Source: Myripristis murdjan (taxonomy: Eukaryota > Chordata > Actinopteri > Holocentriformes > Holocentridae). Taken from it: a stretch of 64,000 nucleotides of DNA. Positions 22,991 through 33,933 of the stretch are shown piece after piece. How positions within the stretch are numbered: the stretch's first letter is position 1; each line of letters starts with the position of its first letter. Where the stretch lies: the NCBI RefSeq assembly GCF_902150065.1, contig NC_043987.1, positions 27,975,987 to 28,039,986 of the forward strand. The letters run 5' to 3'. The notes below the pieces were generated by a model that saw only the letters and a program-made list of their open reading frames with translations, was not told the origin of the DNA and did no database searches. The position numbers were made by a program, and so were the translations under genes.

Positions 22991-23600
22991 AGGAGGAACT
23001 GTGATCACATCTGGGAGAACTCTGAGTCCGTATTGGTGAAGTGACCCTATCACAAACTTCCAGTCTTATAGCCAAGGTCTGGGGTTCTCTATGCAATTAT
23101 TCAAGTTGATCAGTTGAAACAGTCAGAAGTATTCATGCTTGGAGAAAGGTTGTTCATAGTCAGTGGCGCGGCAGGTAGCCACAAAACCTTACAGTTAACA
23201 AAAGCCAAGCACAAAATTACCTCCCCCTCAAGAAGTACAAAGCATTATGAAATATATCATGGTGTATAAAAGTTTATAGCAATGAGTTCCGATTTCACAA
23301 ACAAATATACACTTTGAAATTACACATGTAGGCCTTTCCTATTGAGCGATTTGCCAATTTACCATCTTCAGGTCAAACATTTGAAATGCACAAAATGTAT
23401 CTCTAAATGACATGGACAAATTACCAAGTAATTTGCAGAGCATTCCCTCGCTTTCAAAGAAATGAACCTGTTGATGGAGGTAACCTTGTGACCCTCCATG
23501 TAGTGTTACCTTGACACCACCCCATTAAGGGGGAAGATCTTTAAACTGATATCAGCCTAGCCAGTTCTTTGAATATTTATAGACATATTGTTGAAATTTA
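22991..23600 (-). pseudogene. Orphan SULT upstream region (gene lost)
   Basis: This matches the upstream region of copy 4 (about 26310-26960) on the minus strand, including the CTTATA (TATAAG) site and the GGTGAAGTGACC motif. No exon 1 follows to the left; the sequence is cut by the hAT-like end. It therefore marks a further SULT copy whose body has been deleted. Confidence 0.65.
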
Positions 23601-24363
23601 AATTATGGCTAACTGATATTCTACAGAGCTCACTTACATTTAACTTACATATTCTTTGACATTATGTTTAATATCTATGAGGGTACTGTCCAAAGAAAGG
23701 GTTACCAAAGTAACATGCAAGCATGTCAGCCATGCTGCTGTGTTGCTTTTGGTGCTGGTAAAACAGGACACGGGGTGCATGCAGAAACTCGCACCTCATA
23801 GTATTTACTCCATGTTAGTTTGGTGTATTTTCCAAGGAAGTGAGAATACATCAGTTCAAAGCATGTTATCTACATTCAGAACTACTTGTTACTGGTGTAT
23901 TTCCTGTCAAAAAAAAAAAAAAAAAAAAAAATTAAACATTTGGTCAGTCTCTGTCTTTGAGTTGATAGTGCACTCAGTTAAGCTGTTTTTCTCACCAGCG
24001 GTGATCACAACTCCAAAACATATATTTGAAAAGCACACTTTATTGTTGGTACCTAAAGAAGTATTTAAAAACGTTTCATTTGATAAAGACTAAGTAACTT
24101 GGCAAAACAACTACTAACTAGCAGCCAAGTTCATTTTCATTCTCCTAATCTATTTTTGTTAGTGTGCCGTCCTCTTGTTTTCTCATTTCTCCCAAATATG
24201 AGACAGAATATCATCTAGAAAACATTATTTTACTGGTTATCTTTGTTATTACACATGAACAGCATAATTTGTCATAAGACATAGACAGACATGTGGTGCC
24301 ACAAGGCCTATGAATGTTTGAGCTGCTTATTTCTTGGACAGAGAAAACTGTGACAAACATCTT
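23601..24363 (-). other. 3' flank of SULT copy 4
   Basis: The conserved downstream flank, with an A-run at 23910-23930 and the polyadenylation signal (TTTATT at 24039-24044, AATAAA on the minus strand). The open frame over 23656-24093 has no counterpart in the other flanks and is not considered a gene. Confidence 0.6.
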
Positions 24364-26080
24364 CTAAGGTTGTGGTGGCAGCTCAGTGTCCCAGATGAAC
24401 TTCAGTCCCATATCACCCAGTCGCTCCTGGAGGATCTGATCAAACGTCTCACTCTGGGCCACAGTAAAGGTGTTCTTCCAGTCACCGATCTTACCTGAGG
24501 GGAAAAAAAAATAATAATAAAAATATATACATAGATAGATATATGCCTGCTGTCTATTTACATTAACTTGTACAGGATCTGCAGTTCAGATGATAAATTA
24601 CCTTTGCGCATGAATTGTCCTTTGAGTATTTCCTCTGGCATGAACTGATAATTGGCCTTTGGGTCATTCTTCATGTTCTTGAAAGTAGTTTTCTCAACAA
24701 TTTGATCAATGACTGCCTCACTCAGGTTTTTGCCTAGGAAGCTGCAGATCTTAATTATTGCTGCCTTCAGGTCCTAAAAGAGAAACACAATAAAGTAGAG
24801 AAACAAAATCAAGCAGAGCAGACAAAGAAAACTGAGCATTGTTCAAGAAATGACTTACTTGATGGTTAATATTAATAGACATAACTCACATTATGAATGA
24901 GAATTTTTGTTCCAGACTCTTCACCAGCCTCAGCTAACTGCTCCCTAAAACTCCTGAGGGGAAACTTTGAGCCTGGCAGAGCTAAATCTTACCAAAACCA
25001 TCTCTTCATATGTCAGGAAAAGGATGTTGTACTGGTCTCTCTCAGCATGCCACTCCCTGATGTGATCAAACCAGGATGATCCAGCAACTGTTTAATGACA
25101 TGAAATTCATGTTTTTGGTTAGATATTCACCTCAAATCATATCTTTTATTGGATATTTCATGAAACATAATTAGACAATATCTGTGAAGGAGGAAATATG
25201 GCCAACATGCTTAAGGCCATAGTCTGCAGATAAAAAAAGTCTTACTTTTTTACTTGTTTGAACACCAAGGTGGCCCTCTTCACTTTCCACATCTTTGATA
25301 ATCAGTAAATGTTTTTGTTAACTCACCATTTCCCACCAAATATTGATCCAGAAAGTCCTCAAAGTTCTTCGGGGTCTCCAACCCAGCAAAGATACTGCAG
25401 AAATGGTAATAGGACACAATGTTGTCCTTTGGGTTCCGCATCACATAGATAATCTGCCATGTAAATGTACAAGAGTCAGCTAAGAGCCTGTCTCTCTTAA
25501 ATGGGGAAAGAAGTAGATGTGAAACGCACATTTTGATTAACTAAACTGTTCCAATTCAACACACAGTCTATTGCTCAGTCTTTTACCTTTGTCCTCTTAT
25601 TCTTCAGGCCTGGAGGCAAGAGGGTGGGGGTCAGATGAGAGGCCAAAAGCCGAGGAGAAGGTCGTAGGGAGTAGTCTTCAGGATCTTCTCTGTACTCCAG
25701 CCATGGCATTTGCTTTGAGTTGTTGGGATAAGCAGGAAGATCAGTGTCTTGCTCCAAGATGGAGATGATGATGTTCTGAGTCCATACGGTGCCTGTGTGT
25801 AAAAAGCTCAGAGACATCTGAATATGGCTCCTACCTTATTATGACAGTGCATCGAGTCAAGAAAGACTAATAAAAACGGTAAGAGTCTTAGCTAAAAATT
25901 GCACTAAATTTCTGAGAAGTCATTGTACTTACCTGACTTTGGATATGTGACCAGGAATATGTCACTGTCACGGATCTCAAAGGTCTGGAGTGAATCAATG
26001 TACTCTGCAGTGGTGTGTCCCTTGGTAAAGTTGTAGTTCTTATACTTGAACAGGTACTGATCAACACTGAGCTGTTCCAT
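24364..26080 (-). CDS. SULT copy 4: cytosolic sulfotransferase, SULT3-like (intact)
   Basis: Exon 1 25933-26080 (ATG at 26080), exon 2 25587-25792, exon 3 25327-25453, exon 4 24993-25087, exon 5 24602-24773, exon 6 24364-24494. All frames are open, predicting 292 residues. The PAPS loop TYPKSGTVW, His in [19 protein letters not shown] and [10 protein letters not shown] are all present. It differs from copies 2 and 3 in exon 2 ([23 protein letters not shown]), exon 3 ([21 protein letters not shown]) and exon 6 (SETFDQ), all near the acceptor-binding side in known SULT structures, so acceptor preference may differ; that is inference. It is head-to-head with copy 5 about a Harbinger element. Introns are short. 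Confidence 0.95.
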
Positions 26081-27030
26081 TCTGACTCAACCAGGGAGAT
26101 CCAAGCTTACTGCCACAGAGTCACAGCCTATATGACCATGCCAGGCGAAGAGGAGCAGAGATCACAAAGTGGTTGGACTTTGACAGGGTACATCCCATTT
26201 GTTTATCCTATGTCTTGTTTCCTTTCCTTTCTCACAACCTTGTCTACTACCAGATAGGAGGATTAGGGGGAAAATAAACTGAAGGGAGTAAAGTGAATGA
26301 GAGGAGGAGGGACAGTGATCACAACTGGCAGAACTCTGAGTCCATTTTGGTGAAGTGACCCTATCACAAACTTCCAGTCTTATAGCCAAGGTCCAGGGTT
26401 CACTTTGCTATCCAAGTTGATCAGTCGAAACAGTCAGAAGTATTCATGCTTGGAGAGAAAGGTTGTAAAAGTTCATAGTCAGTGTGGTGCAGCAGGTGGC
26501 CACAAAAGTTGAAGAGTCAACAAAAGCCAAGCACAAAATGACCTGCCCCTTAAGATGTACAAAGCATTATGAAAGACATTATGGTGTATAAAAGCTTATA
26601 GCAATGAGTTCCAATTTCTCAGAGAAAAGGAAAGTTACTGTCTACATTTAAACACAAACAAATACACAATTTGAAATTACACTTGCAGGCCCTTCCTATT
26701 GAGCAATTTGCTACTTGTCCTTACTTGACCTTCTTACCTTTCCTCTAGCACCATCCTCAGGCCAAACATATGAATTGCACATAATGTATCTCTAAAAAAA
26801 ATGTAATTGACAAGTAGTTTGCAAACCATTCCCTGGCTTTCCAAGCAATGAACCTCTCGAAATTTGTAACCTTGTGACCTTTTGTGTAGTGCTACCTTGA
26901 CACTACCCTATTAAGAGGGAAGACCTTAAAACTGACACAAGTATAGCCAGTTCTTTCAATATTTATAGACCTATTGAAATTTAAATTGTTGTTCTACTGA
27001 GCTCTTGTTTACATTGAACATACATATTGC
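26081..27030 (-). promoter_or_regulatory. Upstream region of SULT copy 4 (left arm)
   Basis: Matches the reverse of 28614-29566 at roughly 95% by eye. It contains CTTATA at 26379-26384 (TATAAG on the gene strand, about 300 bp before the ATG) and GGTGAAGTGACC just inside it. Candidate promoter by conservation only. Confidence 0.45.
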
Positions 27031-27198
27031 TATACCCAGCTTGTCCAGAAGAGGATAACAAAGGAGGGAGGTCCACACAGTAACATCTTAAAGAAAAACA
27101 ATTTATTAAATATACGTTAACAGAAGTCAAAAATATTTAACAAGAATAAATAAGGGACAGGGAAAATAAAAAAAACAAAAATGACACCTAAGGCCTGT
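27031..27198. repeat. Left inner arm of the inverted duplication around a Harbinger element
   Basis: This 168-bp segment is the reverse complement of 28446-28612, starting TATACCCAGCTTGTCC and running to the Harbinger boundary. The two arms stay symmetric up to the transposon ends, apart from small differences. Confidence 0.8.
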
Positions 27199-28445
27199 AT
27201 CATGAAGCAAGCTCAGTTTTCCCTGGATTTCTCAGACCTATCCAGCTGCACTAACCGAGACCATGGTGATCAGGGACAACCAGTATCACAACGCTGGTCA
27301 TCAACTCGCTCACTCGATCTACGTTTGCCTCATCAAGAGCTGTGAACGCGCACCGCGGCTGCCGCGAAGAGAAGGCAGAATGCTTGGCAACAAATTGCCG
27401 ACTGCATAAATGCGTAAGTTACACATCAGTGGCTCAAGTAGTCCACATCTGACACTGTACTGCCCAGATGTGTTTTGTGTATGACAGGTAGGCTAGAGTT
27501 GAATTCCTCCAGGTGTGTTCCCTCATGGGTTAAAAGAACGTGGGAGCAAGTAAAAATTAGACACAAGAACATCATTGCATCTGGTAAGTTTGCCTTTTTA
27601 ATGTCATTGCGTTATACAGGCTATAATAAAGCTAGAAGCTGACGCCACAATTCAATCACGTCAGTACATCAAGTTGATAGCCTGAATAAAATCAGATACT
27701 GAGCTACGTTAGAACTCAGCAGGAACAAAAGGCAAGTATAAAGGCCTACTCGCCCTCTTGAATGAAGGGTAGAAATGATCCTTTTTCACATTTGCATCAG
27801 CGAGCTGTCAGTTAGGCCCATTCTCTCACCCAGGAATAATTTGCCCCCCAAAACATTTAGAGTCATTTTAAATGTCCCTAAAATGTTGTGAAATGCCTTT
27901 AAAATACTTTTAATTATCAAATTTCCATATATCAGAGAACTGTTTTTCCACCTCCCGGGCCACCACCTTCTTTGCCCCTTGCTCGCGATTCTCTGTGCCC
28001 TGTCCTCTCACCACCTTCACAGCTTCAGCATAGGAGAACCCCCCCCCAGCCCTCACCTTCTGGACCTGAGATTCCCTCCTCATGATCTCACATTCCCCAA
28101 ACGCCACACTGTGATTTCCCCCACAGCTGCAACAATTAGGCTGCACCCCATTTCCACACTCCCCATAACCATGGCCCCGCCTCACATCTAGCGCACCTCC
28201 TCTTTTCCTTACAGATCTGAGCCGTATGGCCAAACCGCTGGCAATTGTAACACCGCAGTGGCCTTGGCACATAGGCCCGAACTGGATAACTAACAAACAC
28301 AAGGAGCACTCTACCCCCCTCAATCCTGCTATGGTCCTACTAGGTTCAGGATAGGTTTCCTATCCCAATGAGAGGTTAATCAGCTTTGTGATACAGAAAA
28401 TCTGGAGTGGAGCCTGATGTTATCTCGCTGCTTCATGATACAGGC
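27199..28445 (+). mobile_element. Harbinger element (deleted) at centre of SULT inverted duplication
   Basis: The ends GGCCTGTATCATGAAGC and its complement define the element. Its left half is the reverse complement of the right part of the larger Harbinger at 35512-38612, including a Myb-like exon (27357-27414: AKRRQNAWQQIADCINA, then GT). The transposase is missing, and its right half carries a LINE ORF1 fragment (27910-28325). The flanking triplets are TAA on the left and TCA on the right. Read as inverted copies they are TAA and TGA, so the flanks look mirrored, not duplicated in direct orientation. Confidence 0.85.
27910..28323 (-). pseudogene. Non-LTR retrotransposon ORF1 fragment with zinc knuckles
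   Basis: On the minus strand, frames around 28265-27920 contain CCHC knuckles: RCYNCQRFGHTAQIC in one frame, then, after a frame change, GYGECGNGVQPNCCSCGGNH. A tail with SYAEAVKVVRG follows. This arrangement is typical of ORF1 of L1/Tx1- or Jockey-like LINEs in fish. The fragment is broken by at least one frameshift and lies inside the Harbinger element. No reverse transcriptase is attached. Confidence 0.7.
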
Positions 28446-28613
28446 CTCAGGAGTCATTTTTGGTTTGTTAGTTTCCACTATCCCTTATTTATTCTTGTTA
28501 AATATTTTTGACTTCTGTTAACGTATCTTTAATAAATTGTTTTTCTTTAAGATGTTACTGTGTGGACCTCCCTTCTTTGTTATGCTCTTCTGGACAAGCT
28601 GGGCATAGCAATA
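28446..28613. repeat. Right inner arm of the inverted duplication around a Harbinger element
   Basis: The mirror copy of 27031-27198, ending GGACAAGCTGGGCATA, directly followed by the copy 5 upstream arm. Confidence 0.8.
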
Positions 28614-29566
28614 TATAAGATACATGCAAACAAGAGCTCAGTAGAACATGAGTGGACTTCAATTTAAATTTCAATAGGTCTATAAGTATTGAAAGAACTG
28701 GTTATACTTGTATCAGTTTTGAGGCCTTCCCCCTCAATGGGGTAGTGTCAAGGTAGCACTACACAAAATGTCACAAGGTTACAAATTTTGAGAGGTTCAT
28801 TTCTTGGAAAGCCAGGGAATGGTTTTCAAACTACTTGTCAATTACATTTCTTTAAGAGATACATGACGTGCAATTCATATGTTTGGCCTGAGGATGGTGC
28901 TAGAGGAAAGGTAAGAGGGTCAAGTAAGGACAAGTAGCAAATTGCTCAATAGGAAAGTCCTACATGTGAAATTCAAACTGTGTATTTGTTTGTGTTTAAA
29001 TGTAGTCAGTAACTTTCCTTTGCTCTGAGAGATTGAAACTCAATGTTATAAGCTTTTATACACCATAATGTCAATTTCATAATGCTTTGTACTTTTTAAT
29101 TAATGGGCAGGTAATTTTGTGCTTGGCCTTTGTTGACTGTTCAACTTTTGTGGCCACCTGCTGCACCACTGACTATGAACTTTTATAACCTTTCTCTCCA
29201 AGCATGAATACTTCTGACTGTTTCGACTGATCAACTTGAATAGCAAAGCGAACCATGGACCTTGGCTATAAGACTGAAAGTTTGTGATCAGGTCACTTCA
29301 CCTAAATGGACTCAGAGTTCTGCCAGTTGTCATCACTGTCCCTCCTCCTCTCATTCACTTTACTCCCTTCAGTTTATTTTCCCCCTAATCCTCCTGGTAG
29401 TAGACAAGGTAGTGAGGAAGGAAAGGAAACAAGACATAGGATAAACAAATGGGATGCACCCTGTCAAAGTCCAACCACTTTGTGATCTCTGCTCCTGTTC
29501 GCCTGGCACGGTCATATAGGCTGTGACTAGGTGGCAGTAAACTTGGATCTCCCTGATTGAGTCAGA
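28614..29566 (+). promoter_or_regulatory. Upstream region of SULT copy 5 (right arm)
   Basis: The mirror of 26081-27030. TATAAG lies at 29267-29272, 300 bp before the ATG, followed by AGGTCACTTCACC. Candidate promoter by conservation only. Confidence 0.45.
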
Positions 29567-31144
29567 ATGGAACAGCTCAGTGTTGATCAGTACCTGTTCA
29601 AATATAAGAACTACAACTTTACCAAGGGACACACCACTGCAGAGTACATTGATTCACTCCAGACCTTTGAGACCCGTGACAGTGACATATTCCTGGTCAC
29701 ATATCCAAAGTCAGGTAAGTACAATGACTTCTTAGAAATTTAGTGCAATTTTTAGCTAAGACTCCTACAATTTTTATTAGTCTTTCTTGACTCGATGCAC
29801 TGTCATAATAAGGTAGGAGCCATATTCAGATGTCTCTGAGCTTTTTACACACAGGCACCGTATGGACTCAGAACATCATCATCGCCATCTTGGAGCAAGA
29901 CACTGGTCTTCCTGCTTATCCCAACAACTTTAAGCAAATGCCATGGCTGGAGTACAGAGGGGGTCGTGAAGATTACTCTCTACGACCTTGTCCTCGGCTT
30001 TTGGCCTCTCATCTGACCCCCACTCTCATGCCTCCAGGCCTGAAGAATAAGAGGGCAAAGGTAACAGACTGAGCAACTGACTGACTGTTAAATTGGAACA
30101 ATTTAGTTCATCAAAATCAACACGTCCTCACTCTCAATGCGTCAACAGCCTGATGAATGGTCAGGGTCCCTTAGCGTCGCAAACAGTGTCCACTGAAAGT
30201 CAGTGAGGATCCGTGCTGGACGCACGGATTCTCGGCTTCAAAGACCTCACGCTATGGGTGGTGGTTCATAGATCCCGGAAGTGCAAATTTAATCGATATT
30301 CTGAAAAATAGTTCTGATTATTAGCCATAATGTAACTTATCACGAGCTATGAGGTTGTGTAACGATGGCATGTGTCCACAAGTCCCGTATAATATCAACT
30401 TTATTTTAAGAAAACATGTTTTATTCGCGATGTCATATCACGGAGAAGCACTACATTACCCATGATCCTAATCAGCGACGTGTTTGATTTGACAGTCTTA
30501 ATCAATAAAGTGCATGAAAGTCGTCAAATCTTCTTAAAAGAAGATTATAATATGCTGATATGTTGCGCCATTGAACACCACCCTTTCAGTCAGCGAAACA
30601 CAGCGGGTGGAAAAACCATGGAAACACGTCAAAATAGCACTAAAGATTCCTTTTTTTTCATAACACATCCTTATTCGTGATATAAACATTTGCTACATGT
30701 TAACATTATACTTTTGCTGTTGAAAAACTACCGTATGTATGTTTTCTAAACCTAATTTCAAAACTTTTACCCTAACCCGGAAGAGGGGTACCAGAACTAC
30801 AATCTGTGCGAAGTTGCAACACACAGAGGTGTCCTGCGCCATAGGTTTTGTAGTTCTAATATGTTATGTCTATTATGTGATGTTGTGATCACAAATTTTG
30901 CTATCTTAATTAAAGTTTTTGGGTGTGGGAAGAACGCCTGTTTGGTCTTATTTTATTTATTTTTTTCTTAAGATAGTGAAATCATGTTTTTTTCCATGTT
31001 TTGACACTAGTCAGTGGCACCCCTTATTGGTTTGCCATCGGGTATGATAATACCCGAGCTTTCCAAAAATGTTGACCCCATGTCTGTGCCAAATCAAAAT
31101 GCATAATAGATATGTAGGGAAGAGCAATTCGTACCAGCTATGAA

Positions 31145-31185
<41 letters not shown>

Positions 31186-32365
31186 TGGCTGCTTGTCGGA
31201 TTACATGAATGGCATAAGACTGAATGTCCTGCATTGTGCACCTTGAGACAACTTTTGCTATAATAACAAATAAAATTGAATTGAAGTGAATGCCAAAAGA
31301 CTCCCTCAGTTCAGAGGAGTAAGACTCACATTTTACTTTACTCAAAATTGAGGCAATGTTAAACTGCTAACAAACTGATTACAGTGGGGTATACAATTTT
31401 CTTTTTTTTTTTCATGGCAGATTATCTATGTGATGCGAAACCCAAAGGACAATATTGTATCCTATTATCATTTCTGCAATATCTTTGCCAACTGGGAGAC
31501 CCCCAAGAGCTTTGAGGACTTTCTGGAGCAATATCTGGCAGGGAACGGTGAGTTAATAAAAAGATAAACTAATTAACAAGGATGCTGAAAGTGAATAAGG
31601 GTACTCTGATGTTGAAATAGGTGAATAAAAAAAGAACATGTCATTAAACAGTTGTTGGATCATCCTGGTTTGATCACATCAGGGAGTGGCATTCTAAGAG
31701 AGACCAGTACAACATCCTTTTCCTGACATATGAGGAAATGGTTTTGGTAAGATTTAGCTCATGGTTTCCCCTGGGGATTTTCAGGGACCATTTAGCTGAG
31801 ACTGGTGAAGAGTCTGGAACAAAAATACATTTCAAATCCATTTGATGTTTTGCATGAAGTGAATCATGTTCATTAATATTAAACATGAAAAAAAGTCATT
31901 TCTTCATCAACGTTCAAAGCTTCCTTTCTCTGCTCTGTTCTCTGTTTGATTTTGTTTCTTTGCTTGAATTTGTTTCTCTTTTAGGATCTGAAGGCAGCAA
32001 TAATTAAGCTCTGCAAATTCTTAGGGAGAAATCTCAGTGAGGCAGTGATTGATCAAATTGTTGAGAAAACTACTTTCAAGAACATGAAGAATGACCCAAA
32101 AGCCAATTATCAGTTCCTGCCAGAGAAAATACTCAAAGGACAATTCTTGCGCAAAGGTAATTTATCATCTGAACTGCAGATCCTGTTCAGGTTTATGTAA
32201 ACAGACAGCAGGCATATAAATTTATTTTTTTCAGGTAAGATCGGTGACTGGAAGAACACCTTTACTGTGGCCCAGAGTGAGAGGTTTGATCAGATCCTTC
32301 AGGAGCGACTGGGTGATATGGGACTGAAGTTCATCTGGGACACTGAGCTGCCACCACAACCTTAG
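29567..32365 (+). CDS. SULT copy 5: cytosolic sulfotransferase, SULT3-like (intact)
   Basis: Exon 1 29567-29714, exon 2 29855-30060, exon 3 31421-31547, exon 4 31652-31746, exon 5 31985-32156, exon 6 32235-32365. Frames are open and join to 292 residues with TYPKSGTVW, His in [29 protein letters not shown] and [10 protein letters not shown]. Distinct residues include FETRDSD in exon 1 and RPCPRL in exon 2. Intron 2 (1.36 kb) holds a 975-bp insertion but lacks both insertions seen in copy 3, so it gives the empty-site sequence for them. The usual AATAAA downstream reads AATCAA here. By family a PAPS-dependent sulfotransferase; substrate unknown. Confidence 0.95.
30118..31092. mobile_element. 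975-bp insertion in intron 2 of copy 5
   Basis: An 8-bp duplication ATCAAAAT (30110-30117, 31093-31100) flanks it, and copy 3 has the uninterrupted site. The left end matches the palindromic MITE at 63221-63549 for about 60 bp (CAACACGTCCTCACT...). An internal segment at 30285-30490 matches 37130-37340. The right end does not mirror the left, so the element is probably composite. No gene is visible. Confidence 0.7.
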
Positions 32366-32568
32366 AAGATGTGTATCACAGTTTTCTCGGTCCAAGAAAT
32401 AAGCAGCTCAATCATTTGTGGGCCTTGTAACACCACATGTCTGTATATGTCTTATAACAAAATATGCTGCTGGTATGTAATCACAAAGATAACCAGTAAA
32501 ATAATGTTTTCTAGCTGTTATTCTCTCTCATATTTGGGAGAAATGAGAAACCAAGAGCACAGAACATG

Positions 32569-32601
<33 letters not shown>

Positions 32602-33041
32602 TCAGGAGAATGAAAATGAACTTGGCTGCTAGGTAGTATTTGCTTTACCATCTTACTACTCTTAGAAAGTAATGAGTTACTTAATCTTTATCAAACATAA
32701 CTTTTCAGAGTACTTCTGTAGTTACCTAGAATCAAGTGTGCTTTTCAGATTTGTATTTTGGTGTTGTGATCACCACTGGTGAGAAAGACATCTTTACTGA
32801 GTGCACTATTAACTCAAAGCAGAGAGTGACCAAATGTTTTCAGTGTTTTTTTTTTTTGTTTTGTTTTGTTTTGTTTTTACAGGAAATACACAAGTAACAA
32901 TTAGATCTGAATGTAGATAACATGCTTTGAATTTCATGTATTCTTGCTTCTTTGGAAAATACACCAAACGAACATGGAGTAAATACTATGAGGTGCAAGC
33001 TTCTTCTTCTGGTACACCAGCAGTAACAGCAACACAGCAGC
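32366..33041 (+). other. 3' flank of SULT copy 5
   Basis: The conserved downstream flank with a poly-A run at 32568-32599 and a T-rich tract at 32845-32877. The polyadenylation hexamer position of copy 3 reads AATCAA here (about 32730). Confidence 0.6.
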
Positions 33042-33279
33042 ATGGCTGACACTGGCCTTGTATTTGGTCAGTTTCCCAGAGAAGGGCAGCAGATGGAAAA
33101 TTTCAGGGCTAGGCCTAGTAAGTCTCTAGGAGTTGCCCATGAGCCTGCTCAGTGTGAGACATTATTCTGGGGAATGACTTGGCTAAGGCAAGTGTGTGGA
33201 AAGATGGTCCCCCATTGTTGTGTGTGGATTCACCCCTTCAGGAAGCTGCGGAATCAGATGATTATGCTAAACAGCACCC
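33042..33279 (+). repeat. Repeat fragment shared with both arms of the Kolobok/Harbinger block
   Basis: The frame TGLVFGQFPREG...RPSKSLGVAHEPAQCE recurs, diverged, at 35000-35130 (+) and 38930-39060 (-). Because the frame is shared by three copies, it may be part of a transposon protein, but I do not recognise it. Confidence 0.5.
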
Positions 33280-33282
33280 TAA

Positions 33283-33794
33283 AGGCTGAGTTATGCTTCA
33301 GCGTCAGAAGAGTGTACGGGGGTTGTGCGAAGCACGCATTTCCTACGCAGCGCGTGTTTGTCCAACATACCTCTGCGAAACACACTGAGCAATTTTCCGC
33401 CCACCAACGTCGCTGCTCTTCTGTACGTCTTTGTAATGGCGAGAGGACGAGTCGTATAGGTGCGGGTACTTGCGCACCTCCTCGGCCAGGCGTTCTTCCG
33501 CGAGATCCAGCACTCTCCAAAGTTTTCAAACACAACCAAGGAGTCGAGACACAACAGTTGTTTTAAAAACGGCGCTGTCGGCCGGCACAACAACAGGATG
33601 TGATGCCGGTTGCAACGAAATGCCGGAAATGATGTACTTCGGCGGACCAATCACAGCTCTTGTGGGGCTGCGTAGGGTCCGCGTAGTTACAATTTTTGGG
33701 AGGCGCGCGGCAAGGCTCTGCGGCGGTCGCACAACCCCCGTAAGCTTCGCACAACCTCCGTACGCTCTTCCTACGCGGAAGCATAATTCAGCCT
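33283..33794 (-). mobile_element. PIF/Harbinger-type MITE (copy b)
   Basis: 512 bp with AGGCTGA.TTATGC ends and TAA duplications (33280-33282, 33795-33797). It is in the opposite orientation to copy a, with the MADF-like LAEEVRKYPHLYDS frame on the minus strand at about 33440-33510. Confidence 0.92.
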
Positions 33795-33933
33795 TAAGGT
33801 TTTGCCCTCCTGTGCAGTCTGAGGTCGGTGAACAGATCAAGCTCTCTAGGGAAGAACAAATTTCTGAGGGAAAGGAGCAGTGTAAATTGTTTGCTATCCC
33901 ATTGCCATCACTGTCTATAGAGGAGTGTATTAA

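Noticed and set aside
23656-24093. A 145-codon frame between copies 3 and 4
   Set aside because: It runs over the SULT 3' flank and a poly-A tract; the sister flanks do not keep the frame.
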